DNA from: Nonomuraea longispora | Lineage (GTDB): Bacteria > Actinomycetota > Actinomycetes > Streptosporangiales > Streptosporangiaceae | NCBI RefSeq assembly: GCF_004348345.1 | Contig: NZ_SMJZ01000019.1 | Coordinates: forward strand, 1-64,000 | DNA length: 64,000 bases | Direction: 5' to 3' | Part shown: in pieces, positions 7,902-16,041 of the stretch | Numbering within the stretch: position 1 is the first letter of the stretch | Layout of the letters: each line of letters opens with the position of its first letter | Notes under the pieces: generated by a model | What the model saw: the letters and a program-made list of their open reading frames with translations, nothing else | What the model was told of the DNA's origin: nothing | Databases searched by the model: none | Position numbers and translations under genes: made by a program

Positions 7902-8897
7902 GTGGGCGACACGGGCACAACAACGTTCTTGGATCAGGTCAGGACCGAGCCGACACTTTCCCAGGCGCGGGGATGGCGGCGGTTCCTGGCCAAGGATCCG
8001 CAGGAGTCCGATCTGGGCCGGCGAAGGTTCCGGCTCAGAGATGGAGCTTCTCCGACAGAGTTCACCGATGCCGAAAAGTCGTATGTCTTCGGCTTCAACG
8101 CGGTGATGTCGCGAGAAGTCGAGAAGGTTGAGGAAGTCGCGGCCGAGCTGCGGCCCTTCGGCTACGAAGGGGCCGCCGCCGCCTGCACCGTACTCGACCT
8201 TCTCACGCTGACCCGGGGCCGGCGCCTTCACGAGCTACTGGCCGGCCCCGCCCAGCACCACCGCCACGCCGCCTACCTCGGTGCCGGCCGCGGGTACGCG
8301 CTCCTGCGGCTGCGCCCCGTACGCGGCGCCCGGCGCGCGCACCCGCTGCTGCGCTGGCTGGCCGTCGACGGGTTCGGGTTCCAGTGGAGCCTGGCGAGGG
8401 CCGACCGGATGGTGGGCGACCGCACGATGCCCGATGTGCTCACCAGGGCTCACGGCGCCGTGTTCGACCAAGGGCTGGGACGGCTGCTGTGGTACCACGA
8501 CGGCGCCTCGGCCGGCGACCTCGCCGCCAGGATCGCCCGGTTCCCGGCGGGACGGCGGGCCGACCTGTGGAGCGGCGTCGGGTTCGCCGCCACGTACACG
8601 GGCGGCGCCGAGAACGACGAGTTGTGGTGGCTGACCGAGCACGCGGGCGCCGACGGGTTCCGGGCACACCTGGCGCAGGGATGCGCGTTCGCCGTGGCCG
8701 CGCGGCTGCGCTCGGGCCTGCTGCCCGGCCACGCCGCCCAGGCCGTGGCGATCCTGGCCGGCACCGACCCGGAGGAGGCGGCCTCGTGGACCGACCGGGC
8801 GCTCATCGCGCTCGGGCACGAAGCACGCACGCACGAGGACTACCGCGGCTGGCAGGCGCGGACCCGCCGTTCCTGGACCCGCCGCCAGCGCACCTGA
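7902..8897 (+). CDS. DUF1702 family protein (enediyne UnbL-like)
   Basis: This 331-residue protein matches DUF1702 in order: DLGRRRFRLRDG near the N-terminus, then RPFGYEGAAAACTVLDLLTL, HRHAAYLGAGRGYALLRLRP, LLRWLAVDGFGFQWS, VFDQGLGRLLWYHDGAS, RRADLWSGVGFAATYTGG, and LAQGCAFAVAARLRSG. The family is known from enediyne polyketide clusters (UnbL type), where its role is not settled. No polyketide synthase or other enediyne gene lies in this window, so it is an orphan copy. GTG start follows GGGGGAAGC. A 131-base gap separates it from the prenyltransferase operon, so a separate promoter is likely. Confidence 0.85.
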   Translation: MGDTGTTTFLDQVRTEPTLSQARGWRRFLAKDPQESDLGRRRFRLRDGASPTEFTDAEKSYVFGFNAVMSREVEKVEEVAAELRPFGYEGAAAACTVLDLLTLTRGRRLHELLAGPAQHHRHAAYLGAGRGYALLRLRPVRGARRAHPLLRWLAVDGFGFQWSLARADRMVGDRTMPDVLTRAHGAVFDQGLGRLLWYHDGASAGDLAARIARFPAGRRADLWSGVGFAATYTGGAENDELWWLTEHAGADGFRAHLAQGCAFAVAARLRSGLLPGHAAQAVAILAGTDPEEAASWTDRALIALGHEARTHEDYRGWQARTRRSWTRRQRT

Positions 8898-8949
8898 CCT
8901 GCGGCGCGAGCTCCGGCCTGCCGGACCGACCACCGGCACGCCAACCGGC

Positions 8950-9172
8950 CTGTCCGGGCTGACCACTTCGCGATCTACGGTTTCTCGGCCGTCGCCGTCG
9001 CCGAGGCGTTCTTCCCTGGCGCGAGCCCGGTGGCGAGCCTTCTGTCGGTCTTCGCCGTGTACGGTGTCGCGCTCGTGGCCCGGCCGCGCTGGCGGTGGCG
9101 CTCACGACGCCCGAGACGCGCGTCGGCGAAGGCACCGGCGCCGGCGCGCCGGACGCACGATCGCGCGTCTAG
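8950..9172 (+). pseudogene. Collapsed remnant of an MHS-family MFS transporter
   Basis: A plus-strand frame reads DHFAIYGFSAVAVAEAFFPG, then a TASLL-like SPVASLLSVFAVYGVALVARP. This matches the first two transmembrane segments of metabolite:H+ symporters. Immediately after, in another frame, LAVALTTPETRVGEG and a stop resemble the C-terminal end of the same family. About 350 residues of the middle of the protein are therefore missing. No start codon is visible. The last bases touch the 3' end of the convergent methyltransferase gene. Confidence 0.5.
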
Positions 9173-9810
9173 ATGCCCTGGCCGACGCGCTCCAGCACGC
9201 GGAGCGAGCCGTGCACCGCCACCTCGGCGAACGCGCCCGACTCCAGCGCGCGCCGGTAGACGCGGTAAGGGCCCTGCCCGCCGTCGGCCGGGTCAGGGTG
9301 GACGTCGTGGAACGCCAGCGCGCCGCCCTCCATGACGTGCGGCGCCCAGCCCTCGTAGTCGAGGGTCACCGGCTCGTCGGAGTGGCCGCCGTCGATGAAC
9401 ACCATGCCGAGCGGGGTGTTCCAGAGCGCGGCGACCCGCTCGGACCTGCCGACGACCGCGATCACGTCCTCCTCAAGGCCAGCCGCCGCGATCGTGGCCC
9501 TGAACACCGGCAACGAGTCCATCTTCCCGAACCGGGGGTCGACCAGCGCCGGGTCGTGGTGTGCCCAGCCGGGCTGGATCTCCTCGGAGCCGCGGTGGTG
9601 GTCGACGGTGACGACCACGGACCCGGCCTGCCTGGCCGCCGCGCCGAGGTAGATCGCCGACTTGCCGCAGTAGGTGCCGATCTCGCAGATGGGGCCGAGC
9701 GGGCCGTAGCGCAGGGCCGTCTCGAAGAGGGCGCTCCCTTCCTCGGGCGGCATGAATCCTTTGGCGCGCTCAGCCGCGTGGAGCAGCTCCGACGGCATGG
9801 TCATAGACAT
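9169..9810 (-). CDS. Class I SAM-dependent methyltransferase (Methyltransf_24 type)
   Basis: The 213-residue enzyme has PICEIGTYCGKSAIYLGAAA as motif I, VVTVDHHRG as the post-I acidic loop, LGMVFIDGGHSDEPV and GGALAFHDVHPDP. This pattern belongs to small O-methyltransferase-like proteins of the Methyltransf_24 group, which often act on sugars, polyketides or small phenols. The substrate is unknown. It is monocistronic and divergent from the PPOX gene. A GAATGTTGTTC element lies 17 bases upstream of its ATG. Confidence 0.82.
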   Translation of the reverse strand: MSMTMPSELLHAAERAKGFMPPEEGSALFETALRYGPLGPICEIGTYCGKSAIYLGAAARQAGSVVVTVDHHRGSEEIQPGWAHHDPALVDPRFGKMDSLPVFRATIAAAGLEEDVIAVVGRSERVAALWNTPLGMVFIDGGHSDEPVTLDYEGWAPHVMEGGALAFHDVHPDPADGGQGPYRVYRRALESGAFAEVAVHGSLRVLERVGQGI

Positions 9811-9826
9811 GCACCCTAGCCGAACC

Positions 9827-9837
9827 GAACAACATTC
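9827..9837 (-). promoter_or_regulatory. GAATGTTGTTC element upstream of the methyltransferase (copy 1 of 3)
   Basis: The 11-mer GAATGTTGTTC (GAA-N5-TTC dyad) is read on the minus strand, 17 bases before the methyltransferase ATG. Identical copies precede the SDR gene and the thiolase-like gene at similar distances. The divergent PPOX gene has a related CTGTTCTAC at 9868-9876. It may be an operator for one regulator, but this is inferred only from recurrence and position. Confidence 0.45.
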
Positions 9838-9884
9838 CGTCGGGCTCTTGCCCGGTACTTCTGTAACCTGTTCTACTTGGCTTC

Positions 9885-10337
9885 GTGAATCAGCGCGTTC
9901 GCATCGCGATGTCCGACGACGACGTCACCTCCTTCCTCGATGCCGCACGCAAGCTGCAGCTGGCCACCGTCAACAGGGACGGCACGCCGCATCTGGTGAC
10001 GATGTTCTACGGGCTCTCCGAGGGACGCATCGCCTTCTGGACCTACGCCAAGTCGCAGAAGGCCCGCAACCTCGCCCGCGACCCCCGGGTGACCTGCCTC
10101 GTGGAGACCGGCGACGCCTACGACGAGCTGCGCGGCGTCCTGGTCTACGGCAGGGCCGGGCGGCTCGACGACCGCGACCGCGTCATGGACGTCGGCATGA
10201 TGGTCGCCCGCAGGACGACGCCCGGCGTGCCGGACGAGCTGCTGCGCCCGTACGTCGAGAAAACCGGGCTCAAACGGGTTGCGTACGTCGTCGAGCGCAC
10301 CAAAGTGGTCTCATGGGACCACAGGAGGCTCGTATGA
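9885..10337 (+). CDS. PPOX-class (split-barrel flavin/F420-type) oxidoreductase
   Basis: This 150-residue split-barrel protein has LQLATVNRDGTPHLVTMFYG, IAFWTYAKSQKARNLARDPR and VTCLVETGDAYDELRGVLVYG. That order is typical of pyridoxamine-5'-phosphate-oxidase-like proteins of the F420/flavin-binding FDOR group. Cofactor choice cannot be read with certainty. GTG at the chosen start or an internal ATG 24 bases on are both possible. Its stop overlaps the ATG of the ferredoxin gene, so they form an operon, and the ferredoxin may be its redox partner or serve a P450. Confidence 0.85.
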   Translation: MNQRVRIAMSDDDVTSFLDAARKLQLATVNRDGTPHLVTMFYGLSEGRIAFWTYAKSQKARNLARDPRVTCLVETGDAYDELRGVLVYGRAGRLDDRDRVMDVGMMVARRTTPGVPDELLRPYVEKTGLKRVAYVVERTKVVSWDHRRLV

Positions 10338-10525
10338 AAGTGACCGTTGACGAGCTGGTCTGCGAGGCCAACGCCGTGTGCATGGGGCTCGCCCCCGACG
10401 TCTTCGAGGTGGACGACGACGACCAGCTGCACATCCTGCTGCCCGAACCACCGCCCGAGATGCGGGACCGCGTCCGCCACGCGGTCAGGTCCTGCCCCAA
10501 GGCCGCCCTTTCGCTGGAGGAGTAG
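10334..10525 (+). CDS. Small P450-type ferredoxin
   Basis: This 63-residue ferredoxin reads MKVTVDELVCEANAVCMGLA at the N-terminus and ends SCPKAALSLEE. It has the C-X5-C spacing and distal CP of single-cluster [3Fe-4S]/[4Fe-4S] ferredoxins that feed electrons to actinobacterial P450s. An acidic middle segment, FEVDDDDQLHIL, is typical. The ATG overlaps the PPOX stop and follows AGGAGGCTC. The alcohol dehydrogenase starts 60 bases later, so all three genes likely share a transcript. Confidence 0.9.
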   Translation: MKVTVDELVCEANAVCMGLAPDVFEVDDDDQLHILLPEPPPEMRDRVRHAVRSCPKAALSLEE

Positions 10526-10584
10526 CCCGACGGGGTTCACCGCCCGCAAGCACCCCCACCCGTCCCACCGAGGAGGAGCTCCAC

Positions 10585-11673
10585 ATGCGCGCCGCGATCC
10601 TGCACGCCGTAGGCAACGACAAGCTCGACATCCGCGACGACGTCACCCTGGCCCCCGTGGGGCCGTCGGACGTACGCGTGCGCATCAGGGCGACGGGCGT
10701 CTGCCACTCGGACCTGTCGGCCATGAGCGGCGTGCTCCCGCAGCCCGTGCCGCTCGTCCCCGGCCACGAGGGCGCGGGCGAGGTCGTCGAGGTGGGCGAG
10801 CACGTCACGTCCGTCAAGCCGGGCGACCACGTCGTCATCAGCTGGCGCCCGGCCTGCCAGGAGTGCGACCTGTGCGTGGGCGGCCAGCCGTACCTGTGCA
10901 TGAAGTACGTCATCGAGTCCTTCAGCAAGGGCAACTTCCGGCTCGGCGGCGACGAGGCGACGGTGTTCGGGATGGCGGGGTGCGGCACCTGGGCGGAAGA
11001 GGTCATCGTGCCGTGGCAGGGCGCCATCAAGATCGACGAAGACGTCTCGTGGGAGGCGGCGGCCCTGATCGGCTGCGGCATCACGACCGGCGTCGGCGCC
11101 GCGATCAACACCGCCAAGGTCCGCCCCGGCTCCACGGCCGCGGTTGTCGGCTGCGGCGGCGTGGGCCTGTCGGTCATCCAGGGCGCCCGCCTGTCCGGCG
11201 CGCGCACGATCCTCGCGGTCGACCCTCTGGAGTCCAAGCACGAGCTGGCCAGGAAGGTCGGGGCCACGCACGCGGTGACGCCCGAGCAGGTTCCCGAGGC
11301 GGTCGGCGAGCTCACCGGGGGCGCGGGCTTCGACTACGGGTTCGAGGTCGTCGGCAAGGCGGCCACGATCCAGAGCGCCTGGCAGGTCACGCGGGCGGGC
11401 GGCGACGTCGTCGTGGTCGGGGCGGGCGCGGCCGACGACATGGTCTCGATCTCGGCGTTCAGCCTGCTGTTCGAGGGCAAGAACCTGCTGTCCAGCCTGT
11501 ACGGCGAGGCGGACGTACGCCACGACTTCCCCTATTTCGCCAAGCTCCACAAGGCCGGCAAGCTCGACCTGGAATCCATGATCAGCTCACGCATCCGCCT
11601 GGCGGACCTGAACGACGCGGTCGCGGCCCTGCGCGGCGGCGAGGTCCTGCGCCAGATCGTCATCATGGACTGA
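10585..11673 (+). CDS. Zinc-dependent alcohol dehydrogenase
   Basis: This 362-residue medium-chain dehydrogenase has the catalytic zinc site (GVCHSDL and GHEGAGEVVEVG), a structural zinc lobe CQECDLCVGGQPYLC, and the NAD-binding GCGGVGLSVIQGA. It oxidises primary or secondary alcohols with NAD or a related cofactor. The substrate is not evident. ATG follows a strong AGGAGGAGC site. Position behind PPOX and ferredoxin genes suggests work on an oxygenated product, possibly from the P450 at the window edge. A strong hairpin follows the gene. Confidence 0.9.
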   Translation: MRAAILHAVGNDKLDIRDDVTLAPVGPSDVRVRIRATGVCHSDLSAMSGVLPQPVPLVPGHEGAGEVVEVGEHVTSVKPGDHVVISWRPACQECDLCVGGQPYLCMKYVIESFSKGNFRLGGDEATVFGMAGCGTWAEEVIVPWQGAIKIDEDVSWEAAALIGCGITTGVGAAINTAKVRPGSTAAVVGCGGVGLSVIQGARLSGARTILAVDPLESKHELARKVGATHAVTPEQVPEAVGELTGGAGFDYGFEVVGKAATIQSAWQVTRAGGDVVVVGAGAADDMVSISAFSLLFEGKNLLSSLYGEADVRHDFPYFAKLHKAGKLDLESMISSRIRLADLNDAVAALRGGEVLRQIVIMD

Positions 11674-11754
11674 CGAACCCGCCTGTGGTCCGTTACCCGG
11701 TGAACGGTGGAGGCGTTCCGGTGGAGGCGGGACGAGCTCCGCGTCCAGCGGCAA

Positions 11755-11791
11755 GCGCGGCGCGCCGGCCGAGACCGGTGGCGCGCCGCGC
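11755..11791. terminator. Bidirectional hairpin between convergent genes
   Basis: GCGCGGCGCGCC and GGCGCGCCGCGC form a perfect 12-bp stem with a 13-base loop. It lies between the 3' ends of the alcohol dehydrogenase and the minus-strand sugar operon, so it can stop both transcripts. There is no long T-run, as is common in actinobacteria. Confidence 0.7.
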
Positions 11792-11798
11792 GGAGGGG

Positions 11799-12800
11799 CT
11801 ACTCGGTGGAGAAGGCGGCGTCGAAGGCCGTGGCGGGCGGGGTGATGGAGTTCAGCGTGCGGATATAGCTCAGCGCCTCCTTGGCCCCGTCGAGCCGGTC
11901 CATGCCGGCGTCCTCCCACTCGATCGAGATCGGGCCGTCGTAGCCGATGGAGTTGAGCGCGCGGAAGCAGTCCTCCCACGGCACGTCGCCCCGGCCCGTG
12001 GAGACGAAGTCCCAGCCACGCCGCATGTCGGCCCACGGCAGGTGCGAGGACATGCGGCCCTTGCGGCCGTCGCCGACGCGCATACGCGTGTCCTTGCAGT
12101 CGACGTGGTAGATGCGGTCCTTGAAGTCGAGGATGAACGCCACCGGGTCGAGGTCCTGCCACACCATGTGCGACGGGTCCCAGTTGAGCCCGAACGCCGG
12201 CCGGTGGCCGATGGCCTCCAGCGTGCGCTGGGTCGTGTAGTAGTCGTAGGCGATCTCGCTCGGGTGGATCTCGTGCGCGAAACGTACGCCGACCTCGTCG
12301 AAGACGTCGAGGATGGGGTTCCAGCGGTCGGCGAAGTCCTGGTAGCCGGCCTCCACCATCGACGCCGGCGTCGGCGGGAACATGGCGACGGTGTGCCAGA
12401 TCGACGAGCCGGTGAAGCCGACCACCGTGTTCACGCCGAGCAGCGCGGCGGCGCGCGCGGTGTTCTTCATGTCCTCGGCGGCGGCCTGACGCACCGACTC
12501 GGGGTCGCCCTCGCCCCAGATGCGGGCGGGCAGGATGGCCCTGTGGCGCTCGTCGATGAGGTCGCAGACGGCCTGGCCGACCAGGTGGTTGGAGATCGTC
12601 CAGACCTTCAGGCCGTGCTTGTCGAGCTGGGCGCGTTTCTGCTCGACGTACGACGGGTCGGCCACGGCCTGGGCGACGTCGAAGTGATCGCCGGAGCAGG
12701 CGATCTCCAGACCGTCGTAACCCCACTCCGCCGCCAGCCGGCACACCTCCTCGAACGGCAGGTCGGCCCACTGCCCGGTGAACAGCGTGACGGGTCGCAT
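11799..12800 (-). CDS. Sugar phosphate isomerase/epimerase (TIM barrel)
   Basis: The 333-residue AP-endonuclease-2-like TIM barrel has [56 protein letters not shown] and [10 protein letters not shown], ending with [14 protein letters not shown]. The Glu, Asp, His and Glu metal ligands of the IolE/IolH-like isomerase family are present. It is the last gene of a minus-strand operon with a Gfo/Idh/MocA dehydrogenase and an ABC importer, so a role in catabolism of an imported sugar or polyol (for example inositol-like) is likely. The exact substrate is unknown. Confidence 0.88.
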   Translation of the reverse strand: MRPVTLFTGQWADLPFEEVCRLAAEWGYDGLEIACSGDHFDVAQAVADPSYVEQKRAQLDKHGLKVWTISNHLVGQAVCDLIDERHRAILPARIWGEGDPESVRQAAAEDMKNTARAAALLGVNTVVGFTGSSIWHTVAMFPPTPASMVEAGYQDFADRWNPILDVFDEVGVRFAHEIHPSEIAYDYYTTQRTLEAIGHRPAFGLNWDPSHMVWQDLDPVAFILDFKDRIYHVDCKDTRMRVGDGRKGRMSSHLPWADMRRGWDFVSTGRGDVPWEDCFRALNSIGYDGPISIEWEDAGMDRLDGAKEALSYIRTLNSITPPATAFDAAFSTE

Positions 12801-12803
12801 GAG

Positions 12804-13955
12804 TCAGTCCTCCACGTTCGTGTAGCGGCTGCCCTCAGCCGCGCTCTGCTCGACCGCCGCCAGCACCCGCTGCACCCGCAGCCCGTCGGCGAACGACGGC
12901 GTGGGGTCGGCTCCGGTGGCGATCGCCTCCAGGAAGTCCTTGACCTCGTGGGTGAAGGTGTGCTCGTAGCCGAGCCCGTGCCCGGGCGGCCACCAGGCGC
13001 CCACGTAGGGGTGGTCGGGCTCGGTGACGAGGATGCGCTCGAAACCGCCTCCGCCCGCGCTGAACCACAACTCGTTCATGGCCTCGAAGTCGAAGGCGAG
13101 GCTGCCGTGCGAGCCGTTGATCTCGATGCGCATGGCGTTCTTGCGCCCGGTGGCGAAGCGGGTGGCCTCGAACGAGGCCACCGCGCCGCCGGAGAGCCGG
13201 CCGATGAACAGGGCGGCGTCGTCGACGGTGACCTGCCCCGTGGCGGAGGTTCCTGTTGCGCCGAGCCCGGCCGACTCGGCGGCCAGCGGCCGCTCCTTGA
13301 TGAACGTCTCCGTCAGCGCGGACACGCCCACCACGTTCTGCCCGGTGATGAACTGGGCGGCGTCGATGATGTGGGAGCCGATGTCGCCGAGCGCGCCGGC
13401 CCCCGCCTTGTCCTTCTGCAACCGCCAGACCAGCGGGAACTCCGGGTCGACGATCCAGTCCTGCAGGTATTGAGCCCGCACGTGCCTGATCTCGCCGAGC
13501 CTGCCCTCCTCGACGTAGCGGCGGGCGAGCGCGACAGCGGGCACCCGCCGGTAGTTGAAGGCCACCATGCTCTTGCCCGGCGCGGCCTCGGCGGCTCGCA
13601 CCATGGCCTCGGCCTCGGCGACGGTGTTGGCCAGCGGCTTCTCGCAGAGCACGTGCTTGCCGGCCTCCAGCGCGGCCAGGGCGATCTCGGCGTGCGAGTC
13701 GCCCGGCGTGCAGATGTCGACGATCTGCACGTCGTCGCGCTTGACCAGCTCTCTCCAGTCCGTCTCGACGGCGTCCCAGCCGAGCTGCGCGGCGGCCGCC
13801 TCGGTGCGCTCCTTCGACCTGCCCGCGAGCACCGCCATGCGCGGCGCCAGCGGCAGGTCGAAGAAGGCCCCCACACTCCGCCAGGCCTGCGAGTGGACGC
13901 GACCCATGAAGGCGTAGCCGACCATGCCCACGCCGATGGTGGTTCTGTCTGACAT
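12804..13955 (-). CDS. Gfo/Idh/MocA family oxidoreductase
   Basis: This 383-residue NAD(P)-dependent dehydrogenase begins IGVGMVGYAFMGRVHSQAW, a variant of the GxGxxG Rossmann motif. VLCEKPLANTVAEAEAM is the diagnostic EKP motif, and GDIGSHIIDAAQFITG is the catalytic Asp/His segment. Enzymes of this family oxidise inositols, sugar acids and other polyols. It is separated by 3 bases from the isomerase and 11 from the binding protein gene, so all are co-transcribed. It probably performs the first oxidation of the imported substrate. Confidence 0.9.
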   Translation of the reverse strand: MSDRTTIGVGMVGYAFMGRVHSQAWRSVGAFFDLPLAPRMAVLAGRSKERTEAAAAQLGWDAVETDWRELVKRDDVQIVDICTPGDSHAEIALAALEAGKHVLCEKPLANTVAEAEAMVRAAEAAPGKSMVAFNYRRVPAVALARRYVEEGRLGEIRHVRAQYLQDWIVDPEFPLVWRLQKDKAGAGALGDIGSHIIDAAQFITGQNVVGVSALTETFIKERPLAAESAGLGATGTSATGQVTVDDAALFIGRLSGGAVASFEATRFATGRKNAMRIEINGSHGSLAFDFEAMNELWFSAGGGGFERILVTEPDHPYVGAWWPPGHGLGYEHTFTHEVKDFLEAIATGADPTPSFADGLRVQRVLAAVEQSAAEGSRYTNVED

Positions 13956-13966
13956 GCAACCCCCGA

Positions 13967-15013
13967 TCAGGATTCGAAGCCGAGCGACATGTAGTTCTCG
14001 ACGTTCTCCTTGGTGATGGTCTCGGACGCGAGTGTGATGGACTGCGGCACCTGGTTCTCCACCAGGTCACTCATGCCCTTACCCTGTGCTATCAGACGCG
14101 CCAGTTTGATCGCCGACGAGGCCATCGTCGGGCTGTAGGTGACGGTGGCCTTCAGCACCGAGGTGTTCGACTGGATCTCCTTCATCGCGTTCAGCGAGCC
14201 CGCCCCGCCGACCATGATGAACTCGTCCCTGTTGGCCTCCTTGATGGCGGCGAGCACGCCGACGCCCTGGTCGTCGTCGTGGTTCCACAGCGCGTCGATC
14301 TTCTTGTGCGCCTGCAGCAGCGACGTGGCCACCTCGTTGCCGGTCTCCACGGTGAACTGCGCGTCCTGCTTGGCGGTGACGCTGAACCCGTACGTCTTGA
14401 GCGCGTCGGCGAAGCCCTTGGTGCGGTCCTGGGTCAGCGGCAGCGTGGCGATGCCCTGGATCTCGACGATCACCGGGTCCGACACGCCCTTGTCCTTGAG
14501 CTGCTTGCCGATGAAGTGCCCGGCCGCCACGCCCATGCCGTAGTTGTCGCCGCCGACCCACGTGCGGTAGGCCAGCTTGTCGGGGAAGACGCGGTCGAGG
14601 TTGACGACGGGGATGCCCGCCTCGGTGGCCTGCAGCGCGACCTGGTTGAGCTGCTGGCCGTCGTTCGGCAGGATCACCAGCACGTTCACCTTGGCCGCGA
14701 TGAGCGACTCGACCGCGGAGATCTGCTGGTTGATGTCGTTCGTCGGCTCGACCGGCTTGAACTCGACGTCGGAATACTGCTTCGCGGTGGCCTCGGCGTT
14801 CTTGGCGATGGCCGCGATCCACCCGTGGTCGGCGGCCGGCGCCGAGAACCCGATCACCACCTTCTGGCCCGGCTCGTCGTTGCCGCTCGCCGCGGGGGCG
14901 GGCACGGCGGCCGCGCTGGAGGGCGCGGCCTCGGGCTCGTTGCTGGTGCAGCCCGCCGCTAAGAGCGCGGCTCCGCCGACGAGGAATCCCCTGCGCGCGA
15001 CTTTGTCACTCAT
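13967..15013 (-). CDS. Sugar ABC transporter substrate-binding lipoprotein
   Basis: This 348-residue protein has an N-terminal twin-arginine and lipobox signal, VARRGFLVGGAALLAAGCTS, so it is probably exported by Tat and lipidated at the cysteine. The mature part is a RbsB-like type I periplasmic-binding fold: KVVIGFSAPAADHGWIAAI, VNVLVILPNDGQQLNQ, and GIPVVNLDRVF. It captures the sugar or polyol for the permease. The ATG overlaps the permease stop (ATGA). A longer upstream frame lacks homology. Confidence 0.92.
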   Translation of the reverse strand: MSDKVARRGFLVGGAALLAAGCTSNEPEAAPSSAAAVPAPAASGNDEPGQKVVIGFSAPAADHGWIAAIAKNAEATAKQYSDVEFKPVEPTNDINQQISAVESLIAAKVNVLVILPNDGQQLNQVALQATEAGIPVVNLDRVFPDKLAYRTWVGGDNYGMGVAAGHFIGKQLKDKGVSDPVIVEIQGIATLPLTQDRTKGFADALKTYGFSVTAKQDAQFTVETGNEVATSLLQAHKKIDALWNHDDDQGVGVLAAIKEANRDEFIMVGGAGSLNAMKEIQSNTSVLKATVTYSPTMASSAIKLARLIAQGKGMSDLVENQVPQSITLASETITKENVENYMSLGFES

Positions 15014-16041
15014 GGTGCTCTCTCCTTCAGATTCCGCCGCTGGAGAAGGACGGCGGCGACGATGATCAGGCCCTTCGCGATCAGCTGGTCGCTGGTGTTG
15101 AGGCCGTTGAGAATGAACAGGTTGGTGATGAGCGTGAAGATCAGCAGGCCCAGGATCGAGCCCATGATCGTGCCCCGGCCCCCGGTGAGCAGCGTGCCGC
15201 CGATGATCACTGCGGCGATGGCGTCCAGTTCGTACAGGTCTCCGTGGGTGGACGAGCCCGTCGTCGTACGGGCCATGATGAGGATGGCGGCGATGCCGCA
15301 GCACAGCCCCGACAGGGCGTAGAGCAGCATCGTGTGCCTGCGCACGTCGATGCCGGCGAGCCTGGCCGCCTCGGGGTTGCCCCCGACCGCGTAGGTGCGC
15401 CGCCCGAACGTCGTGCGGTTGAGCACGACCCAGCCGAGCACCACGACGAGCGCGAAGATGTAGACCAGCAGCGGGATGCCCAGCACGCGGGTGGTCGACA
15501 ACTCCACCACGGCGGTGTTGTCGGCGTCGATGATCTGCGTCTTGCGGTCGGACATGCGCTGCGCCAGCCCGCGGGCGGCGACGAGCATGGCCAGCGTGGC
15601 GATGAACGGCACGAGCCGCCCGTAGGCGATGAGCAGCCCGTTGACCAGCCCCGCCCCGGTGCCGACGAGCATCGCGCAGATCGCCATGGTCACCGGCCCG
15701 TACGACTGCGTGGCCACCGTCGTCGCCCAGACCGAGGCCAGCGCCATGACCGCGCCCACCGACAGGTCGATGCCGCCACCGATGATCACGAACGTGGCCC
15801 CGACCGTGATCACGCCGATCGTGGCCGCCAGGGACAGGATGCTGACCAGGTTGGAGGCGGTGGCGAAGTTCTCCGGCCTGGTGACCAGGCCGACGACGAC
15901 CAGCAGCGCCAGCGCGCCGAGCAGGCCGAGATGCCGCATCTCCCCGACGCCGCCCAGCGATCCCAGACCGGGGATGCCCCGGCGCGACGGCCCGCCGCCT
16001 CCCGCGGCCGAGAGCGTCTGCGCTTTCGTGGGCTCGCTCAT
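15010..16041 (-). CDS. Sugar ABC transporter permease (RbsC-like)
   Basis: This 343-residue integral membrane protein has about 8-10 hydrophobic segments. The family signatures are SLAATIGVITVGATFVIIGG followed by IDLSVGA near the middle, NPEAARLAGIDVRRH, and IAAVIIGGTLLTGGRGTIMG. The ATG forms a TGATG overlap with the ATPase stop. It forms the membrane channel of the importer encoded with the neighbouring ATPase and lipoprotein. Confidence 0.92.
   Translation of the reverse strand: MSEPTKAQTLSAAGGGGPSRRGIPGLGSLGGVGEMRHLGLLGALALLVVVGLVTRPENFATASNLVSILSLAATIGVITVGATFVIIGGGIDLSVGAVMALASVWATTVATQSYGPVTMAICAMLVGTGAGLVNGLLIAYGRLVPFIATLAMLVAARGLAQRMSDRKTQIIDADNTAVVELSTTRVLGIPLLVYIFALVVVLGWVVLNRTTFGRRTYAVGGNPEAARLAGIDVRRHTMLLYALSGLCCGIAAILIMARTTTGSSTHGDLYELDAIAAVIIGGTLLTGGRGTIMGSILGLLIFTLITNLFILNGLNTSDQLIAKGLIIVAAVLLQRRNLKERAP

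Noticed and set aside
7902-8897. Enediyne biosynthetic cluster
   Set aside because: Only DUF1702 is present. No PKSE, thioesterase or other Unb genes occur in the window.
10347-13952. Plus-strand open frame of about 1200 codons across ferredoxin, adh and the sugar operon
   Set aside because: It runs antisense to clearly recognised genes, is extremely Arg/Pro/Gly-rich and matches no family. High GC content produces such frames.
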